Under the pieces are notes generated by a model. It worked only from the letters and a program-made list of their open reading frames with translations, ran no database searches and had not been told where the DNA came from. Below, one piece after another: positions 19,001-28,285 of a DNA stretch of 64,000 nucleotides; the first letter of the stretch is position 1, and every line of letters starts with the position of its first letter. This stretch comes from an uncultured Bacteroidales bacterium (GTDB taxonomy: Bacteria; Bacteroidota; Bacteroidia; Bacteroidales; ML635J-15), in the NCBI GenBank assembly GCA_905234755.1, contig CAJOIT010000002.1, positions 90,405-154,404 on the forward strand, read 5' to 3'. The position numbers and the translations under genes were made by a program.

Positions 19001-20746
19001 ATCATAACCGATTGCATTCGTTGCCACCTGCCTTGTGTCCTTGTCAACCTTTACTCCACTTTCCGATTTCACCTTGCTATAGAACACGATTACATCAGAA
19101 TCGGCATCGCCCCTATGCGCCGCAAGGAAACGCCATGTCTCCTCATGCACCTTTATCTGTTCCGATACCTGATTATACGAAATATAACCCTTGTATGTGA
19201 GTTCAAACACCAATTGCAATGCCTGATCGCGGTCTACCTTCATGTAATTTACCAAATCGGTAAGTGTAAATTCGGGATAGCCACCTACATAATTTACAAC
19301 AGAAGCAACTACTTCGAGAGGATTTCGTGCATCATGCTTCTTCAGTGCCCTATACTTCTCATACGAATAGTAATCAGCCGATTCAAAGAGCACTTCGCTA
19401 GGAGTTCCCTGCGTATTTATCGTAGATATTTCAATTATTGGCTTATCCACAACCCATTTCATGGATGTAAAATCCATCGAAAGCTGATGATAGGTGTCGA
19501 CAAAATTTATGTTCGAAAGTCCTTCCTTAGTCCTGATGACCTCCAAAAATCCGTTCTCCACATAATCGTACTGCTTCTCCTGCTTTCGGTTCCTACGACC
19601 CTGTTCGGCTGATTCCTTTTCAAATGCCCTCTTTACTACCGTGTATCTAATTGATACCGATGGATGGTAAATTGAGTCTTGTGCCAAACGGAACACCACT
19701 TCGCAATTATCTGCCGCAATTTTTCCCGGGTCGAACACAAACGCATTGGCATACGCACTGAACGAAACACTATCGTTCTTTACAATCCTTATTTCGGCCT
19801 TGTTGTCATCGACACCGCTACCGATAAAATTTCGGCCACGCACCGAAAGTCCGCCACGATAGTCAACATCCTTCAAGATATTCTTTATGTCGAAATCCTG
19901 CGAATAGCTTGTAAAGCGCGGATACGACGACTTATACGGCTTTTCTCCGTTTTGCGCCTTATCGAGAAGGTCGCCCATAAGGTCCTGTGTAAAATAATAC
20001 TTGTTACGGAACACCACGCTGTCGGCCTTGACCATAATATCGGTCATGTTCAAGTTGTATTTGTTAAGTGTCACGCTCATGCTATCAAGCGGATAACCGA
20101 CTCGTTCCCACCCAAGTACACCACCAGCGCCAACCCATGTCTTTGCAATAGGATTTAGAATTCCGCTGGTCGAATATAATTTCAGGCTATCTCTATCCTG
20201 ATACCCTATTAGGTCAACATTGTCGAACTTTATAAGGAACTTTTCGTTTTCGTATGTAATCAAAAAATCAAGCTTGTTGACCGTCCACTTTGTTCTCATA
20301 TTGTTGGCAACAATGCGGTTGCGTAAAAACACATTGAAATTCTGTAAAAATTCCGACAAATCATTAACACGCACCTGCCTTCCAGCATTAGCCATGTCGA
20401 GCACCTTCTTCTCGAAAAGTTCAAATTGTCCATAATCGTACCCCCTGCGCTTAAACATCATAAGCACATCGGTGTAACGCACAAAATCCGGATATGGCTT
20501 GCAACCCTTCGACTGCAACTTGTTTATCGTCCTAATAAAGTTGTCGCGTTGTGGCGAAGTCAATGAATCCGACTGCCAGAAAGCAAGGAATTCCTTCTGC
20601 ATACTTGCTCCGTCCTTGCGCATATCGCCAGTAAACGACAATTGCTGGGCGAACTCCTTTCCAAACTTGGTCGGTTCCATGGTAAACTGGGCAAAAGCGG
20701 AAACCGTAGCAATGCATAACACCAGTATGGAGAACAATCTTTTCAT
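16097..20746 (-). CDS. Giant exported protein of unknown function (1549 residues)
   Basis: A signal peptide (~1-19, ending SAFAQ) starts a 1549-residue protein with no transmembrane helices seen and no T9SS tail. After an alpha-helical N-terminal region (about 20-160) the sequence is dominated by short beta-like segments with many Tyr, Asp and Asn. At least two internal units recur about 93 residues apart (starting near 805 and 898), sharing the pattern K-A-x-(F/L)-x-N/G-D/N-x-x-(L/I)-S/T-N/S-K-G-L. That style recalls repetitive beta-sheet envelope proteins such as OstA/LptA-like or AsmA-like folds, but I cannot assign a family. It is followed directly by a GWxTD lipoprotein, which suggests an envelope role. 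Confidence 0.75.
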   Translation of the reverse strand: MKRLFSILVLCIATVSAFAQFTMEPTKFGKEFAQQLSFTGDMRKDGASMQKEFLAFWQSDSLTSPQRDNFIRTINKLQSKGCKPYPDFVRYTDVLMMFKRRGYDYGQFELFEKKVLDMANAGRQVRVNDLSEFLQNFNVFLRNRIVANNMRTKWTVNKLDFLITYENEKFLIKFDNVDLIGYQDRDSLKLYSTSGILNPIAKTWVGAGGVLGWERVGYPLDSMSVTLNKYNLNMTDIMVKADSVVFRNKYYFTQDLMGDLLDKAQNGEKPYKSSYPRFTSYSQDFDIKNILKDVDYRGGLSVRGRNFIGSGVDDNKAEIRIVKNDSVSFSAYANAFVFDPGKIAADNCEVVFRLAQDSIYHPSVSIRYTVVKRAFEKESAEQGRRNRKQEKQYDYVENGFLEVIRTKEGLSNINFVDTYHQLSMDFTSMKWVVDKPIIEISTINTQGTPSEVLFESADYYSYEKYRALKKHDARNPLEVVASVVNYVGGYPEFTLTDLVNYMKVDRDQALQLVFELTYKGYISYNQVSEQIKVHEETWRFLAAHRGDADSDVIVFYSKVKSESGVKVDKDTRQVATNAIGYDTVSNAKLSLSNFELKMSGVPSVHLSDSQNVTVYPKNGNLVIQKNRNFMFDGLLQAGQFYMYGKGFLFNYGLFKIDVSNCDSMKMVATTTPDMNFLDANGQPKPAIVRNMIEGLSGEFYIDYPQNKSGFADYDEYPRLVSTKDSYVYYDRKDIYSGIYDRKNFYFKVDPFVLDSIKGYSKENIHFAGVLVSGGILPDLNETLVVRKSDWSLGFEHKTPASGLPIYNGKATFINDIDLSNKGLRADGTIAYMNTTFSDAYVTLFPNDMDGHSKKMQMQPKKSPVQFPKVEGVENTLHWEVNNDKFHVDKDTSDFVMYDGKAHLDGNLVITSKGLHGEGKTYIEKAFLESNDFVYNKEDFDADTADFNIYRNNVNDIAFYGQKQKSHIDFVKKIGDFTSIDTLAPQNFPVNKYTCISDRTIWNMDDDELSFSTRQDVLDAIKNINVETDWEKWESAFMGSSKFMSIKQGQDNLTFHAPNAVYNYRNNVIKAMQVGVVRVADATIFPSDDLIIREDAAMDTLRNAKITANVTNERYKFYNATVKINGRRDFTGDAYYDYINDTKEPQTIHFADIGVVDGETRAHGDVSDPDNFLLTRYFGYQGRINVYAGKDTLEYDGAAKMIYQCDSAQWFKFKSFVASEDAYIPIASDLKTINNKPLRTSILFGNNKIYPAFITKRTNSADETIFDVNGYIHYDVDSGKYEIASKDKLYEPNLPGNYMALDASTCNINGEGHFAFSKNFDAKVFNLNSYGTFNYNVETDTTVFNTTMFINMPMPNAAYEHLAKVLTAASSDVFDENDEDYNVALKQFLDTAEYNKYMTSVSFGNYNKIPKMLTENKVIITGVNFVYDRKSQKKGMVYGGPIGIVSLGKHRVLRNVYGYIRIVKSRSTASEIFEMLITVDNDKFFYFNTDGKYVKTYSEEGDGVNKYRSIIADSKEKYTDNYNVVLEGNTDKNAFLKEMERKFQNKETEY

Positions 20747-20755
20747 ATTACCATC

Positions 20756-21577
20756 TTATTTTTCAAAAACACAAGCTGTCCACTCTTCAGTGGTCAAGCA
20801 TTTCACATACGATAGCCCGCACGAAGCACAGACCTCTTTAATCTGGTCGATTTCTGTAAAGAAGAAACCGCTAAGTAGCAAAACAGCACCCTTTTTCATC
20901 AGTCGTGCGTATGTAGGTATTTGCTTTTTCAGTATGTTGAGATTAATGTTTGCAAAGACGAAATCGTATTCAACTTCGGGTATGTCCTGCACATCACCAC
21001 ACGAAGCGACTATATTTGAAACGCCATTGCGTTCGGCATTTTCCTCGGTATTTTCGAAAGCCCATTGGTCGATGTCGATTGCATAAATCTTTGATGCGCC
21101 GAGAATTGATGCATAAATTGCAAGTATTCCGGTTCCACAGCCCATATCAAGACCAACCTTGCCCTTAAGGTCTAGTTCGGCAATCAATCTGCACATCATC
21201 GATGTTGTTGCATGATGTCCAGTACCAAACGACATTTTCGGTTCTATTACAATCGTATGCTTTGTATCAAAGGTTTCAGTATGGAATGGAGCCTTGATAG
21301 CCAGATTGTCATCGACCACTATTGGCGAAAAATTCTCTTCCCACTGCTTGTTCCAGTTTTCCTGCGGAATAATCTTTTCGGTTGCAGAAACACCAAACTG
21401 CGCCAATATCTCATCTACATCAGCCTTGCTGTATTTTCCTTCTTCAATGTAAGCAAGAAGTTTTCCGTTTTCCTCGCTGAAACTGTCGAAGTTATGCTCG
21501 GCCAGAAAAGCCACAAGTATGTCCGACAGGTCGGGGTTGCTTCGTGGTATCTCGATTGAAAGTTCCAAATAGTTCAT
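20756..21577 (-). CDS. prmA: Ribosomal protein L11 methyltransferase
   Basis: 273 residues from the ATG at 21575-21577 (MNYLELS). A 13-residue upstream extension to 21616 would overlap the tpiA terminator and was rejected. Contains SFGTGHHATT, the SAM-binding DMGCGTGILAIYA and the post-IV motif FANINLNIL, in the order typical of PrmA, which trimethylates ribosomal protein L11. It lies 9 nt upstream of the giant exported-protein gene and 59 nt after tpiA, separated from tpiA by a strong terminator. Confidence 0.95.
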   Translation of the reverse strand: MNYLELSIEIPRSNPDLSDILVAFLAEHNFDSFSEENGKLLAYIEEGKYSKADVDEILAQFGVSATEKIIPQENWNKQWEENFSPIVVDDNLAIKAPFHTETFDTKHTIVIEPKMSFGTGHHATTSMMCRLIAELDLKGKVGLDMGCGTGILAIYASILGASKIYAIDIDQWAFENTEENAERNGVSNIVASCGDVQDIPEVEYDFVFANINLNILKKQIPTYARLMKKGAVLLLSGFFFTEIDQIKEVCASCGLSYVKCLTTEEWTACVFEK

Positions 21578-21593
21578 TTCGACTCGTTTTTTA

Positions 21594-21628
21594 CAAAAAA
21601 AAGACGATGGAAGCAAGCTTCCATCGTC
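21594..21628 (-). terminator. Intrinsic terminator after tpiA
   Basis: Read on the minus strand: a GC-rich perfect stem GACGATGGAAGC / GCTTCCATCGTC followed by a run of eight or more T. It ends 9 nt after the tpiA stop. Confidence 0.9.
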
Positions 21629-21636
21629 GAAATAAA

Positions 21637-22398
21637 TTAAATAGCCTTTATTATGCTAATGAAATCGTTTGCCTTGAGCGATGCTCCACCTACCAGTCCG
21701 CCATCGATGTCGGGCTGTGCAAACAAGTTTGCAGCATTACCTGCATTTACGCTTCCGCCATAAAGGATTGTGGTATCATCAGCAATCTGTGAATTGTAAA
21801 GTTTTGCAATCAGACCACGGATGAAAGCATGGATTTCCTCTGCCTGCTCAGGAGTTGCGGTCTTGCCTGTACCTATTGCCCAAACTGGTTCGTAAGCAAC
21901 TATGGTATTTTTGAAATTTTCAGCAGAAACATCCTTCAAAGCATTGCGCAACTGCGACTCGATGACCTCGAAATGCTTTCCAGCCTCGCGATCTTCCAAC
22001 TTTTCGCCACAGCAAAGTATCGGTGAAAGTCCGTTTGCGTAGCACTGTGCGAGCTTGGTTGCAATAACCTCATCGGTATCGCCGAAATACTGACGGCGTT
22101 CGCTATGTCCGATAATTGTGTATTCAACGCCCAAGTCCTTAATCATATTTGCGGCTACTTCACCTGTATATGCGCCTTTCTCGAACTGCGAGCAATTCTG
22201 TGCCGACACATGAATTTTCTTTGTATCGACAGCTGCAACACAGGTTGAAAGGTGGGTAAACGGCGTACCGATAATGACAGTCTTGTTGGCTGGCATGTCG
22301 TAAGTTTTCATAAAGGCGTTCAACTCTTCAGCCAAAGCCTTGCCCTGACTTACGAGAGTATTCATTTTCCAGTTTCCTGCAACAATTTTCTTTCTCAT
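21637..22398 (-). CDS. tpiA: Triosephosphate isomerase
   Basis: 253 residues. Substrate Lys in GNWKMN (K11), electrophile His in IGHSERR, catalytic Glu in [12 protein letters not shown], and the phosphate-binding YGGSVNAGN are all present. It interconverts dihydroxyacetone phosphate and glyceraldehyde 3-phosphate in glycolysis. The start codon overlaps the stop of the upstream DoxX/MauE gene (ATGA), implying translational coupling, and a strong terminator follows. Confidence 0.98.
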   Translation of the reverse strand: MRKKIVAGNWKMNTLVSQGKALAEELNAFMKTYDMPANKTVIIGTPFTHLSTCVAAVDTKKIHVSAQNCSQFEKGAYTGEVAANMIKDLGVEYTIIGHSERRQYFGDTDEVIATKLAQCYANGLSPILCCGEKLEDREAGKHFEVIESQLRNALKDVSAENFKNTIVAYEPVWAIGTGKTATPEQAEEIHAFIRGLIAKLYNSQIADDTTILYGGSVNAGNAANLFAQPDIDGGLVGGASLKANDFISIIKAI

Positions 22399-23930
22399 AT
22401 CAAATCGTTTTTATCGTTAATATATCTGTTTTTCACTAACCAGTTGTAAATTATCTTAATCACAGCCATAGCCAAGAATGCCGACAATATCCAGACGATA
22501 TAGAGCAGTCTGTCGCGCTGGTTGTGCTGTGGAGTAAGCATTGTGCTAGTAAGTTCGTTCTTCAAAGTTTCAACTTCTGGAAGATTACCGTCGTGCCACT
22601 TGTCTATAACAGTACCCTTGCGGATTAACAGCAAGCCCGGATTAGAACGGACAATTGTCTTGAGCGTTATCGGGTCGGTATTGTAGAAATCGTATTTCAC
22701 AGGATGTTCTTCCTTGAAATTTTCGATAGACTCTGCATTCGATGAAGTCATGCAGTAGAATCCCATATTGTTATTCAAAGCATAGTCGGCAATCGAATCA
22801 AACTCGGCAAGATGTTCCGTATCCATATCTTCTAAACGGAGTGCTATCATCAAGAACGAATATCTTTCATCTGCCAGCACGCGCGGAGCTATGTCGGGTT
22901 CCGTAGCCTCGTCGGCATATACGGCTTCTACGAATTCTAAATCTTCGGGGGCTTCATCAACTCCAAGCACAACAGTTTTTCCATCTGCATCGTTGTATGT
23001 TATCCTTATCTTCGACACATCAATGTCGCCTTCACACTCCTCGCAAATGTACTTCTCGAACTTCCACGAAGCATCGGGAACCGATGAAACATCGGCATAC
23101 ATCTGCTCGCCGTCTTCGTTTTTGTACACAAGTTCAACACCATCGAGGTCGACTTCTATCCCACTCTCGGCAGGTACAGGTTTTGTCATTGTAAAGTCGT
23201 GAATAGGTGGAACATAGCCAGGGTCGATTACATTGTGCTTTGCATCAACAAATTTCCAAGATTCATCAGGCAAATTGTCAACAGAAAACTCCTGTTGCTT
23301 TCCACCCTTTTCATAGATAAACACGCTTTCAATCACGGGCTTGGGTGCATCTTCGGGAACAATCATTCCCTCGGCAATGTTTGCGCCAATGTGATACGGG
23401 CGGAAATCGATAATTGGCAAAGTTTTCAAGCAATATAATGATAATCCGAGAGATGCAAATCCCACAACGAACATTATTACCCACTGAAGTGCAGGGAAAT
23501 ATGCAGGTTTAAATTTCTTCCGCTGTGCAAAAAGCAGAATTGCCATTGCAAGTAGTACCAGATTCTTGAAGAAGGTTTGCCAGTTGGTAATTACAAGCGC
23601 ATCGCCGAAGCATCCGCAGTCCGATACTGGATTTGCTATTGCCAGCCAAAGTGTCAACGGAGTGAAGAATATCATCATTAACAAGGCTCCCAATGCGCCA
23701 AGTTTTGGCAACTGATTGAAAAACAAGGAAAAACCTATTACTAGTTCCAATACAGCAAAAATTATTGCCATCGGCAAAGCTATGCTTTCAATTGACGACA
23801 ATTGCATTGCTTCCAGATAGTCGGCAATCTTGTATCCGTATCCCAGCGGGTCGATTACCTTAACGAAGCCGGAAAATATAAATGTGGCTCCGACAATCCA
23901 CCTGAATAATGTCCTTAATATCTTCATCAT
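22395..23930 (-). CDS. DoxX/MauE-like membrane protein with C-terminal thioredoxin-like domain
   Basis: 511 residues. The first ~170 residues hold four to five transmembrane helices with the motif [10 protein letters not shown], the CGCFG signature of MauE/DoxX-like proteins. An unusual acidic middle region (about 190-330) contains related strands ([24 protein letters not shown] and [12 protein letters not shown]...VPDASW) and a pair of Cys (ICEECEG). A thioredoxin-like domain (about 350-470) lacks a CxxC pair, and a final TM helix lies near 478-498. This architecture occurs widely in Bacteroidota next to tpiA. A role in envelope redox or quinone chemistry is inferred only. Confidence 0.75.
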   Translation of the reverse strand: MMKILRTLFRWIVGATFIFSGFVKVIDPLGYGYKIADYLEAMQLSSIESIALPMAIIFAVLELVIGFSLFFNQLPKLGALGALLMMIFFTPLTLWLAIANPVSDCGCFGDALVITNWQTFFKNLVLLAMAILLFAQRKKFKPAYFPALQWVIMFVVGFASLGLSLYCLKTLPIIDFRPYHIGANIAEGMIVPEDAPKPVIESVFIYEKGGKQQEFSVDNLPDESWKFVDAKHNVIDPGYVPPIHDFTMTKPVPAESGIEVDLDGVELVYKNEDGEQMYADVSSVPDASWKFEKYICEECEGDIDVSKIRITYNDADGKTVVLGVDEAPEDLEFVEAVYADEATEPDIAPRVLADERYSFLMIALRLEDMDTEHLAEFDSIADYALNNNMGFYCMTSSNAESIENFKEEHPVKYDFYNTDPITLKTIVRSNPGLLLIRKGTVIDKWHDGNLPEVETLKNELTSTMLTPQHNQRDRLLYIVWILSAFLAMAVIKIIYNWLVKNRYINDKNDLI

Positions 23931-23943
23931 ATATCAACTATTT

Positions 23944-24630
23944 TTATTTTACAAAGTTATGTTTTCTCAATTCGTTTACAATCTTTTCCGATATGCTTTC
24001 GGCAGGAAGCATTTCGCCATTGCACGAACAATCGATACGCACAAGACGGCTGTCGGTTTCGGCTGCCTTAATGTAGGTTTCGCGAACCTTTTTTTGGAAA
24101 TTCAGATCTGCCTCGTGAATATCGGTCTTGCCGTTTAGGTAGTCCCGGTCCTTGCCAGTTCGGTTTTCGGCAAGTCGCTTTTCGGTAAACGAGAAAGGCA
24201 CATCGAGGAAAATATTGAGGTCGGGACGCGGAATCTTGAAATAATTGAACTCAAGATTGAAAATCCAATCGAAAAGTTTCTTTTTTTCGCTTTCATCCTC
24301 AATTTTGGCGCACTGGAAACCTATGTTTGAATACACATATCTGTCGTTTATGACAAACTTGCCTTCGCTGAGCCATGCGTTAATCTTCGGTGCCATATTG
24401 TAGCGGTCGCCAGCAAAAAGCAACGAAACCAAATACGGGTTTACATCGCCTATTCCGCCAAACTCACCACGCAGGAACCGGTTTATCATGTCGCCAAAAA
24501 TTTCGGAATCGCCAGTAGGGAAATGCACATACTCAACAGCCTTTCCCATTGACTGCAAATATTTTGAAAGCAATTCGACCTGAGTTGACTTGCCCGCCCC
24601 ATCAAGACCTTCAATTACTATAAAAGCCAT
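23944..24630 (-). CDS. tmk: Thymidylate kinase
   Basis: 228 residues. P-loop GLDGAGKST at 8-16, the base/phosphate motif NDRYVYSN, LID-like segment RTGKDRDY and LDVPFSF are present. It phosphorylates dTMP to dTDP. The TAACTTTG box on the minus strand at 24655-24662 is a likely -7 element. It reads towards the DoxX/MauE-tpiA pair with a 13-nt gap and may be co-transcribed with it. Confidence 0.95.
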   Translation of the reverse strand: MAFIVIEGLDGAGKSTQVELLSKYLQSMGKAVEYVHFPTGDSEIFGDMINRFLRGEFGGIGDVNPYLVSLLFAGDRYNMAPKINAWLSEGKFVINDRYVYSNIGFQCAKIEDESEKKKLFDWIFNLEFNYFKIPRPDLNIFLDVPFSFTEKRLAENRTGKDRDYLNGKTDIHEADLNFQKKVRETYIKAAETDSRLVRIDCSCNGEMLPAESISEKIVNELRKHNFVK

Positions 24631-24828
24631 TTCGTTCCTCCGACATTAAAATGCCAAAGTTAAGAAAACTTTTACAAATATGAAATACGGAGAATAAATA
24701 TTTATGCCCCAAAATATGGCTGTGATTGTTATTAATTATTCACGGGATTATGTCGGATTTTACGACATGTTCAAATAAGCAAAAGCGAGTTTTTTTTGTG
24801 TTGCGGATAAAATATCCTTATACTCTCG

Positions 24829-24853
24829 CCTTCGGGAGTGCAAATCCCGAAGG
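24829..24853. other. Perfect 9-bp inverted repeat
   Basis: CCTTCGGGA / TCCCGAAGG with a 7-nt loop, 10 nt past the stop of the minus-strand lipoprotein gene. No U-run follows on that strand, so intrinsic termination is uncertain. The rest of the gap to tmk (24631-24828) shows only a -7 box and small palindromes. Confidence 0.5.
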
Positions 24854-24862
24854 ACGATTCTA

Positions 24863-25954
24863 CTAATTGTACGGCTTATGCGTGATGTAATAATTGTCAG
24901 TCCACGGCTGGAACTTAAGCTGCTTGGTATGGATTCCTCGTGCAATAGAATCAAGCGTTTCGGAGCCCAAGGACATAGAAACCGATACCGTTAAGCGAGA
25001 TGCGACAAGCCCGTACGCCTTACCGCCTGGCATCTTTGAGTTTTCATCAATCGTAATGTTGGTGAAAATCGGTCTGTCCTGCGCTATTCCACTCGACGGC
25101 TTTGTTACCTGCATGTAGGTATACAGGTTTTCGTCTGCTGTTGACACGGCAAATGTAAGCGCCTGCTCTTTATCAATATCAGGATCCATTTTTACCAATC
25201 TTCGCACAACCGTTTCGTCATCGGCATTTATCTGCGCAGCCAAGGAACTGTAGAACGATGCCACCGAAAAAGCCTGCTCAATCTGTGTATACGAATCGTT
25301 TGAAACCCTATACGACTGATTATTATACACCTGTATTGATTTAGACTCGGTATCACCATTAGTTTTTACTTCAAGATAATTGAAAGTTACATTTACCTCC
25401 TGTAAATTAGCATTTTTGCCAGGTGCATATTTTATATTGCAATCATTGTTGTACCTAGAAAGCTCCATTTTTTTTGCTCTTCTATCCGGGACACTTATTC
25501 GGCAACCATCAATTATCCCTGTGCTACCTTTTGCGATAATTCTTCCATTGTCAATGTTTACCTCGAGCTCGTATGTAAAGCCATCAGCAAGTTCCGGTTT
25601 TCCAACCCATATTGTGTTTCTGTCGCTTGCAAAATATCCGCTTTCCTTAGGAATGCTGTCAACAGGCCTGAAATTCCAAGTCTTCAAAACTGAATTTCCT
25701 TGCATCTTATGCAATTTCACCTGCACATCGCAATCGTAGAACAACGAATCCGATACCGAAGCCATTTCAGATGCTGGTAAATTGCCGATAAAACACTTGT
25801 TTACCTTGACATACTGCATATCCTGCGACTTGTCGAGAATACAAAAAATCGCCGGTGCATCCTGCCACTTGTCGTTTACATCAAAGTCGGAATTGCATGA
25901 AGAGAAGGCAATTATCAAACTCAATATACTTATTATCAATATATTTCTAACCAT
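24863..25954 (-). CDS. DUF4249-like lipoprotein
   Basis: 363 residues. The signal peptide ends with a lipobox (AFSSC). The N-terminal segment WQDAPAIFCILDKSQDMQYVKVNKCFIGNLP is typical of DUF4249 proteins, which are cell-surface or periplasmic lipoproteins of Bacteroidota, often near TonB-dependent receptors. No receptor gene is adjacent here. The protein is mostly predicted beta-strand and hydrophilic. Monocistronic in appearance, with its own -7 box at 25977-25984. Function unknown. Confidence 0.6.
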   Translation of the reverse strand: MVRNILIISILSLIIAFSSCNSDFDVNDKWQDAPAIFCILDKSQDMQYVKVNKCFIGNLPASEMASVSDSLFYDCDVQVKLHKMQGNSVLKTWNFRPVDSIPKESGYFASDRNTIWVGKPELADGFTYELEVNIDNGRIIAKGSTGIIDGCRISVPDRRAKKMELSRYNNDCNIKYAPGKNANLQEVNVTFNYLEVKTNGDTESKSIQVYNNQSYRVSNDSYTQIEQAFSVASFYSSLAAQINADDETVVRRLVKMDPDIDKEQALTFAVSTADENLYTYMQVTKPSSGIAQDRPIFTNITIDENSKMPGGKAYGLVASRLTVSVSMSLGSETLDSIARGIHTKQLKFQPWTDNYYITHKPYN

Positions 25955-25976
25955 TTCTAAAACTCTAATCCGAACG

Positions 25977-25984
25977 CAAAGATA
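25977..25984 (-). promoter_or_regulatory. -7 box TATCTTTG of the DUF4249-like gene
   Basis: CAAAGATA on the plus strand is TATCTTTG on the minus strand, 22 nt upstream of the ATG. The -33 position shows only a partial match (GTTT). Confidence 0.5.
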
Positions 25985-26017
25985 TAATAAAAATGAATAT
26001 TACGAAACATTAGAAAC

Positions 26018-26044
26018 AAAAAAAAGGGCGACATGCGCCCTTTT
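26018..26044 (-). terminator. Intrinsic terminator after lipoprotein paralogue 1
   Basis: On the minus strand GGGCG / CGCCC with loop CATGT is followed by a run of T. It ends the gene at 26063-27019. Confidence 0.85.
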
Positions 26045-26062
26045 CCATATTTTTTGAGATTT

Positions 26063-27019
26063 CTATTCTTCGTATTCGTATGCCCATGTTTCAGTAATCT
26101 TTGAAACCGAAGTAGGTCTCGTTTCTGTCCTTTTAACCACTTTCCCTGTAGGTGTTTTCTTGTCGTATGTATATTCGGACTCCTCGGTATATGTAAGGTT
26201 AGCGCTTTCGTATGTACAACTAACTACATTGTTGCGAGAGCATATAAGGGCATCTAGTCCATTATCCTCAACCAAACCCATAACGCGAGCCATCTGCGGA
26301 TTATGGTTCTTGTCGTAGGTGTACGAAATCTTAATTGTATCACCAGTCGTAGAAATCATGGTCACATTCGAAATATTCTTCTTCTCCCACTCAAAAACAT
26401 AGTCGTTGATTCTTTGATCGTATTCTGCTTTCGACCTGATTTCGTTTTCTTCGATGCTTTCTGCCATTTCCTCGGAAACCAGATATGGGAGCAACGATGT
26501 TTCCATATATGAATAATTACGAGGATACCTCTGGGTATTAACCGTTTCCTTTATTGATATTACCTTGTTGCCATCATATTCAAACACCAACCACTTATAT
26601 GGCAAGTTGTTTTCAGGAAAGGCCTCGGTAAAATACTTTATTTCCTTAAGCTTCCTCGTGTCATCGTCGTACATGAATCGTATGCGAGTCTTTCTTTCGG
26701 CAGCAATATTGGATGTTATACCAATAATCCTGTTGTTCTCCTTTTTGTTGTACTCATAATTGTAATTGTACCAGACATCACCATTGCTCCTAAAAACTGT
26801 ACGCGATGCAAGATACTTTCCGTCCCATATCCATTCTTCGCGCAAATACTTATCGATAGGCGGATTTTTATGTTCCACACTATCAATTATTACTAGCGAC
26901 TCTTTCTCAAACCACACTTTAGACAATTTGTCCTTTGGCTTATATACACCACTCTTATTGCATGATACAAAGAGAATTGCGCTCAACAGAACAAACGATA
27001 CGACTGCTATCTTTTTCAT
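26063..27019 (-). CDS. YD-repeat-like lipoprotein, tandem paralogue 1
   Basis: 318 residues. Lipobox ILFVSC, then the family word GVYKPKDKLSKVW. The body consists of alternating short strands with repeated YxYD/YEYN-type words (YEYNKKENNRI, YMFDDDT-like, FEYDGNK, YTYDKNHNP, YEYEE), resembling YD-repeat lipoproteins of Bacteroidales. It is the most divergent of three tandem paralogues (26063-29295), each with its own -7 box (here TACTTTTG, 27045-27052 on the minus strand) and its own terminator. Function unknown; surface exposure is inferred from the lipobox. Confidence 0.72.
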   Translation of the reverse strand: MKKIAVVSFVLLSAILFVSCNKSGVYKPKDKLSKVWFEKESLVIIDSVEHKNPPIDKYLREEWIWDGKYLASRTVFRSNGDVWYNYNYEYNKKENNRIIGITSNIAAERKTRIRFMYDDDTRKLKEIKYFTEAFPENNLPYKWLVFEYDGNKVISIKETVNTQRYPRNYSYMETSLLPYLVSEEMAESIEENEIRSKAEYDQRINDYVFEWEKKNISNVTMISTTGDTIKISYTYDKNHNPQMARVMGLVEDNGLDALICSRNNVVSCTYESANLTYTEESEYTYDKKTPTGKVVKRTETRPTSVSKITETWAYEYEE

Positions 27020-27170
27020 AAAAACCTATTAATTTAAAGCGGCGCAAAAGTACACATTCATTATCAATTAATAACCGCTAAAAAGATTTTTTTTCTTAAA
27101 AAAAACAAAAAGTTTTCAACAAATCCAATATATTAAAAATCAGCACATTCCATGCTGGCAATAATGCACA

Positions 27171-27197
27171 TAAAAAAGGCTTCCACAAGGGAAGCCT
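27171..27197 (-). terminator. Intrinsic terminator after lipoprotein paralogue 2
   Basis: On the minus strand AGGCTTCC / GGAAGCCT is followed by six T. It is nearly identical to the terminator at 28286-28312, showing that the duplication included the downstream region. Confidence 0.9.
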
Positions 27198-27220
27198 GAT
27201 TGTATTAATAATTTGCAAAT

Positions 27221-28192
27221 TTACTTATACTCGTATGTAGTTGTTCTTGTTGTTGTTGTCTTATAACTAAAAGAATAGCCTCCATTAGAACTTGTATTTT
27301 CATAGCGATACACAGTAGTGACTGATGTCGGATATTTACCATCATATTCGTATGTGTATTCATCTATTGTTGTTATAGTTTTGTTATTGCTCGTATAACT
27401 GCATGTTTCCTTTACTACATTATTTTTTGAATATGCGAAATGCAACCCATCGGCTTCTTCTTCGATTACACAGGCTGCTCCATACATACCATAATAGGGA
27501 TTAATATTATTGTCGTATTCGTATGTAGTGGTAACTGGATCTTCATCGGGTTCTGCTGTTACCACCTGCGAAATATTCTTGCCGTCCCATGTAATATTTG
27601 CAGTAATTGTATAAGTATGTGTTGCTTTAGCCGTAAGTCCTTTTTCTTTTAGTTCCTTATATTTTAAAATATAACTAGGTATCAATGACTTTGCAAAATC
27701 AGACATATTCTTATCTGAAGCGCCCCAATATTCCGTCATAGCCACCTTAACAGGCAACTTACCTTCATATTCTATATCATAGCTAAAACCTAATTCATTG
27801 TCTTCATAATACTTCACAGACTGCAATTTTTTGTCGTCGTTATATGCGTATTCAACCTTTCCTCCGTCAAATGTCAAACCAGTCAGACGGTTCTTGTCAT
27901 CATAGATATAAGCAACATTAGCATCAACATTACCGTGGCTATCCTTAATTACGACAGAACTCAAAGTCTTGTCACCCCAGTTCCACTCTTCGGCAACATA
28001 ACGAGGCTGAGCCGTTGTATCAGTTCTTGTGGTAGTCATATCAGGGGTTACTTGGGTGGTCACATCTATTGTTGTCCACTCTTTATAAATCTTTGCAATC
28101 TTCTGTTTCGGCTTGTAAACGCCGTCTTTCTGGCACGACACAAATGCAACTGCCAACAATGCAATTGCTACAATCAATAAATTTCTTTTCAT
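27221..28192 (-). CDS. YD-repeat-like lipoprotein, tandem paralogue 2
   Basis: 323 residues. Lipobox AFVSC followed by QKDGVYKPKQKIAKI, almost the same as paralogue 3. Repeated words YIYDDKNRLTG, YAYNDDKKLQSV, TYEYDNNINPYYG and YTYEYDGKYPTSV run through the protein. -7 box TATATTTG at 28237-28244 (minus strand). The signal-peptide and terminator regions are highly similar to paralogue 3, so the duplication looks recent, while the middle has diverged. Function unknown. Confidence 0.74.
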   Translation of the reverse strand: MKRNLLIVAIALLAVAFVSCQKDGVYKPKQKIAKIYKEWTTIDVTTQVTPDMTTTRTDTTAQPRYVAEEWNWGDKTLSSVVIKDSHGNVDANVAYIYDDKNRLTGLTFDGGKVEYAYNDDKKLQSVKYYEDNELGFSYDIEYEGKLPVKVAMTEYWGASDKNMSDFAKSLIPSYILKYKELKEKGLTAKATHTYTITANITWDGKNISQVVTAEPDEDPVTTTYEYDNNINPYYGMYGAACVIEEEADGLHFAYSKNNVVKETCSYTSNNKTITTIDEYTYEYDGKYPTSVTTVYRYENTSSNGGYSFSYKTTTTRTTTYEYK

Positions 28193-28285
28193 CTCTTTAA
28201 TTTATTTAAATTAAAATATCAGTATATAATTGTCCTCAAATATATGACATTTCTGCATACCAGAGAAAAAAATATTTATATTCAT

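Noticed and set aside
24760-24954. Minus-strand 64-codon frame next to the DUF4249-like gene
   Set aside because: Overlaps the 3' end of that gene in another frame and contains the inverted repeat; no homology recognised.
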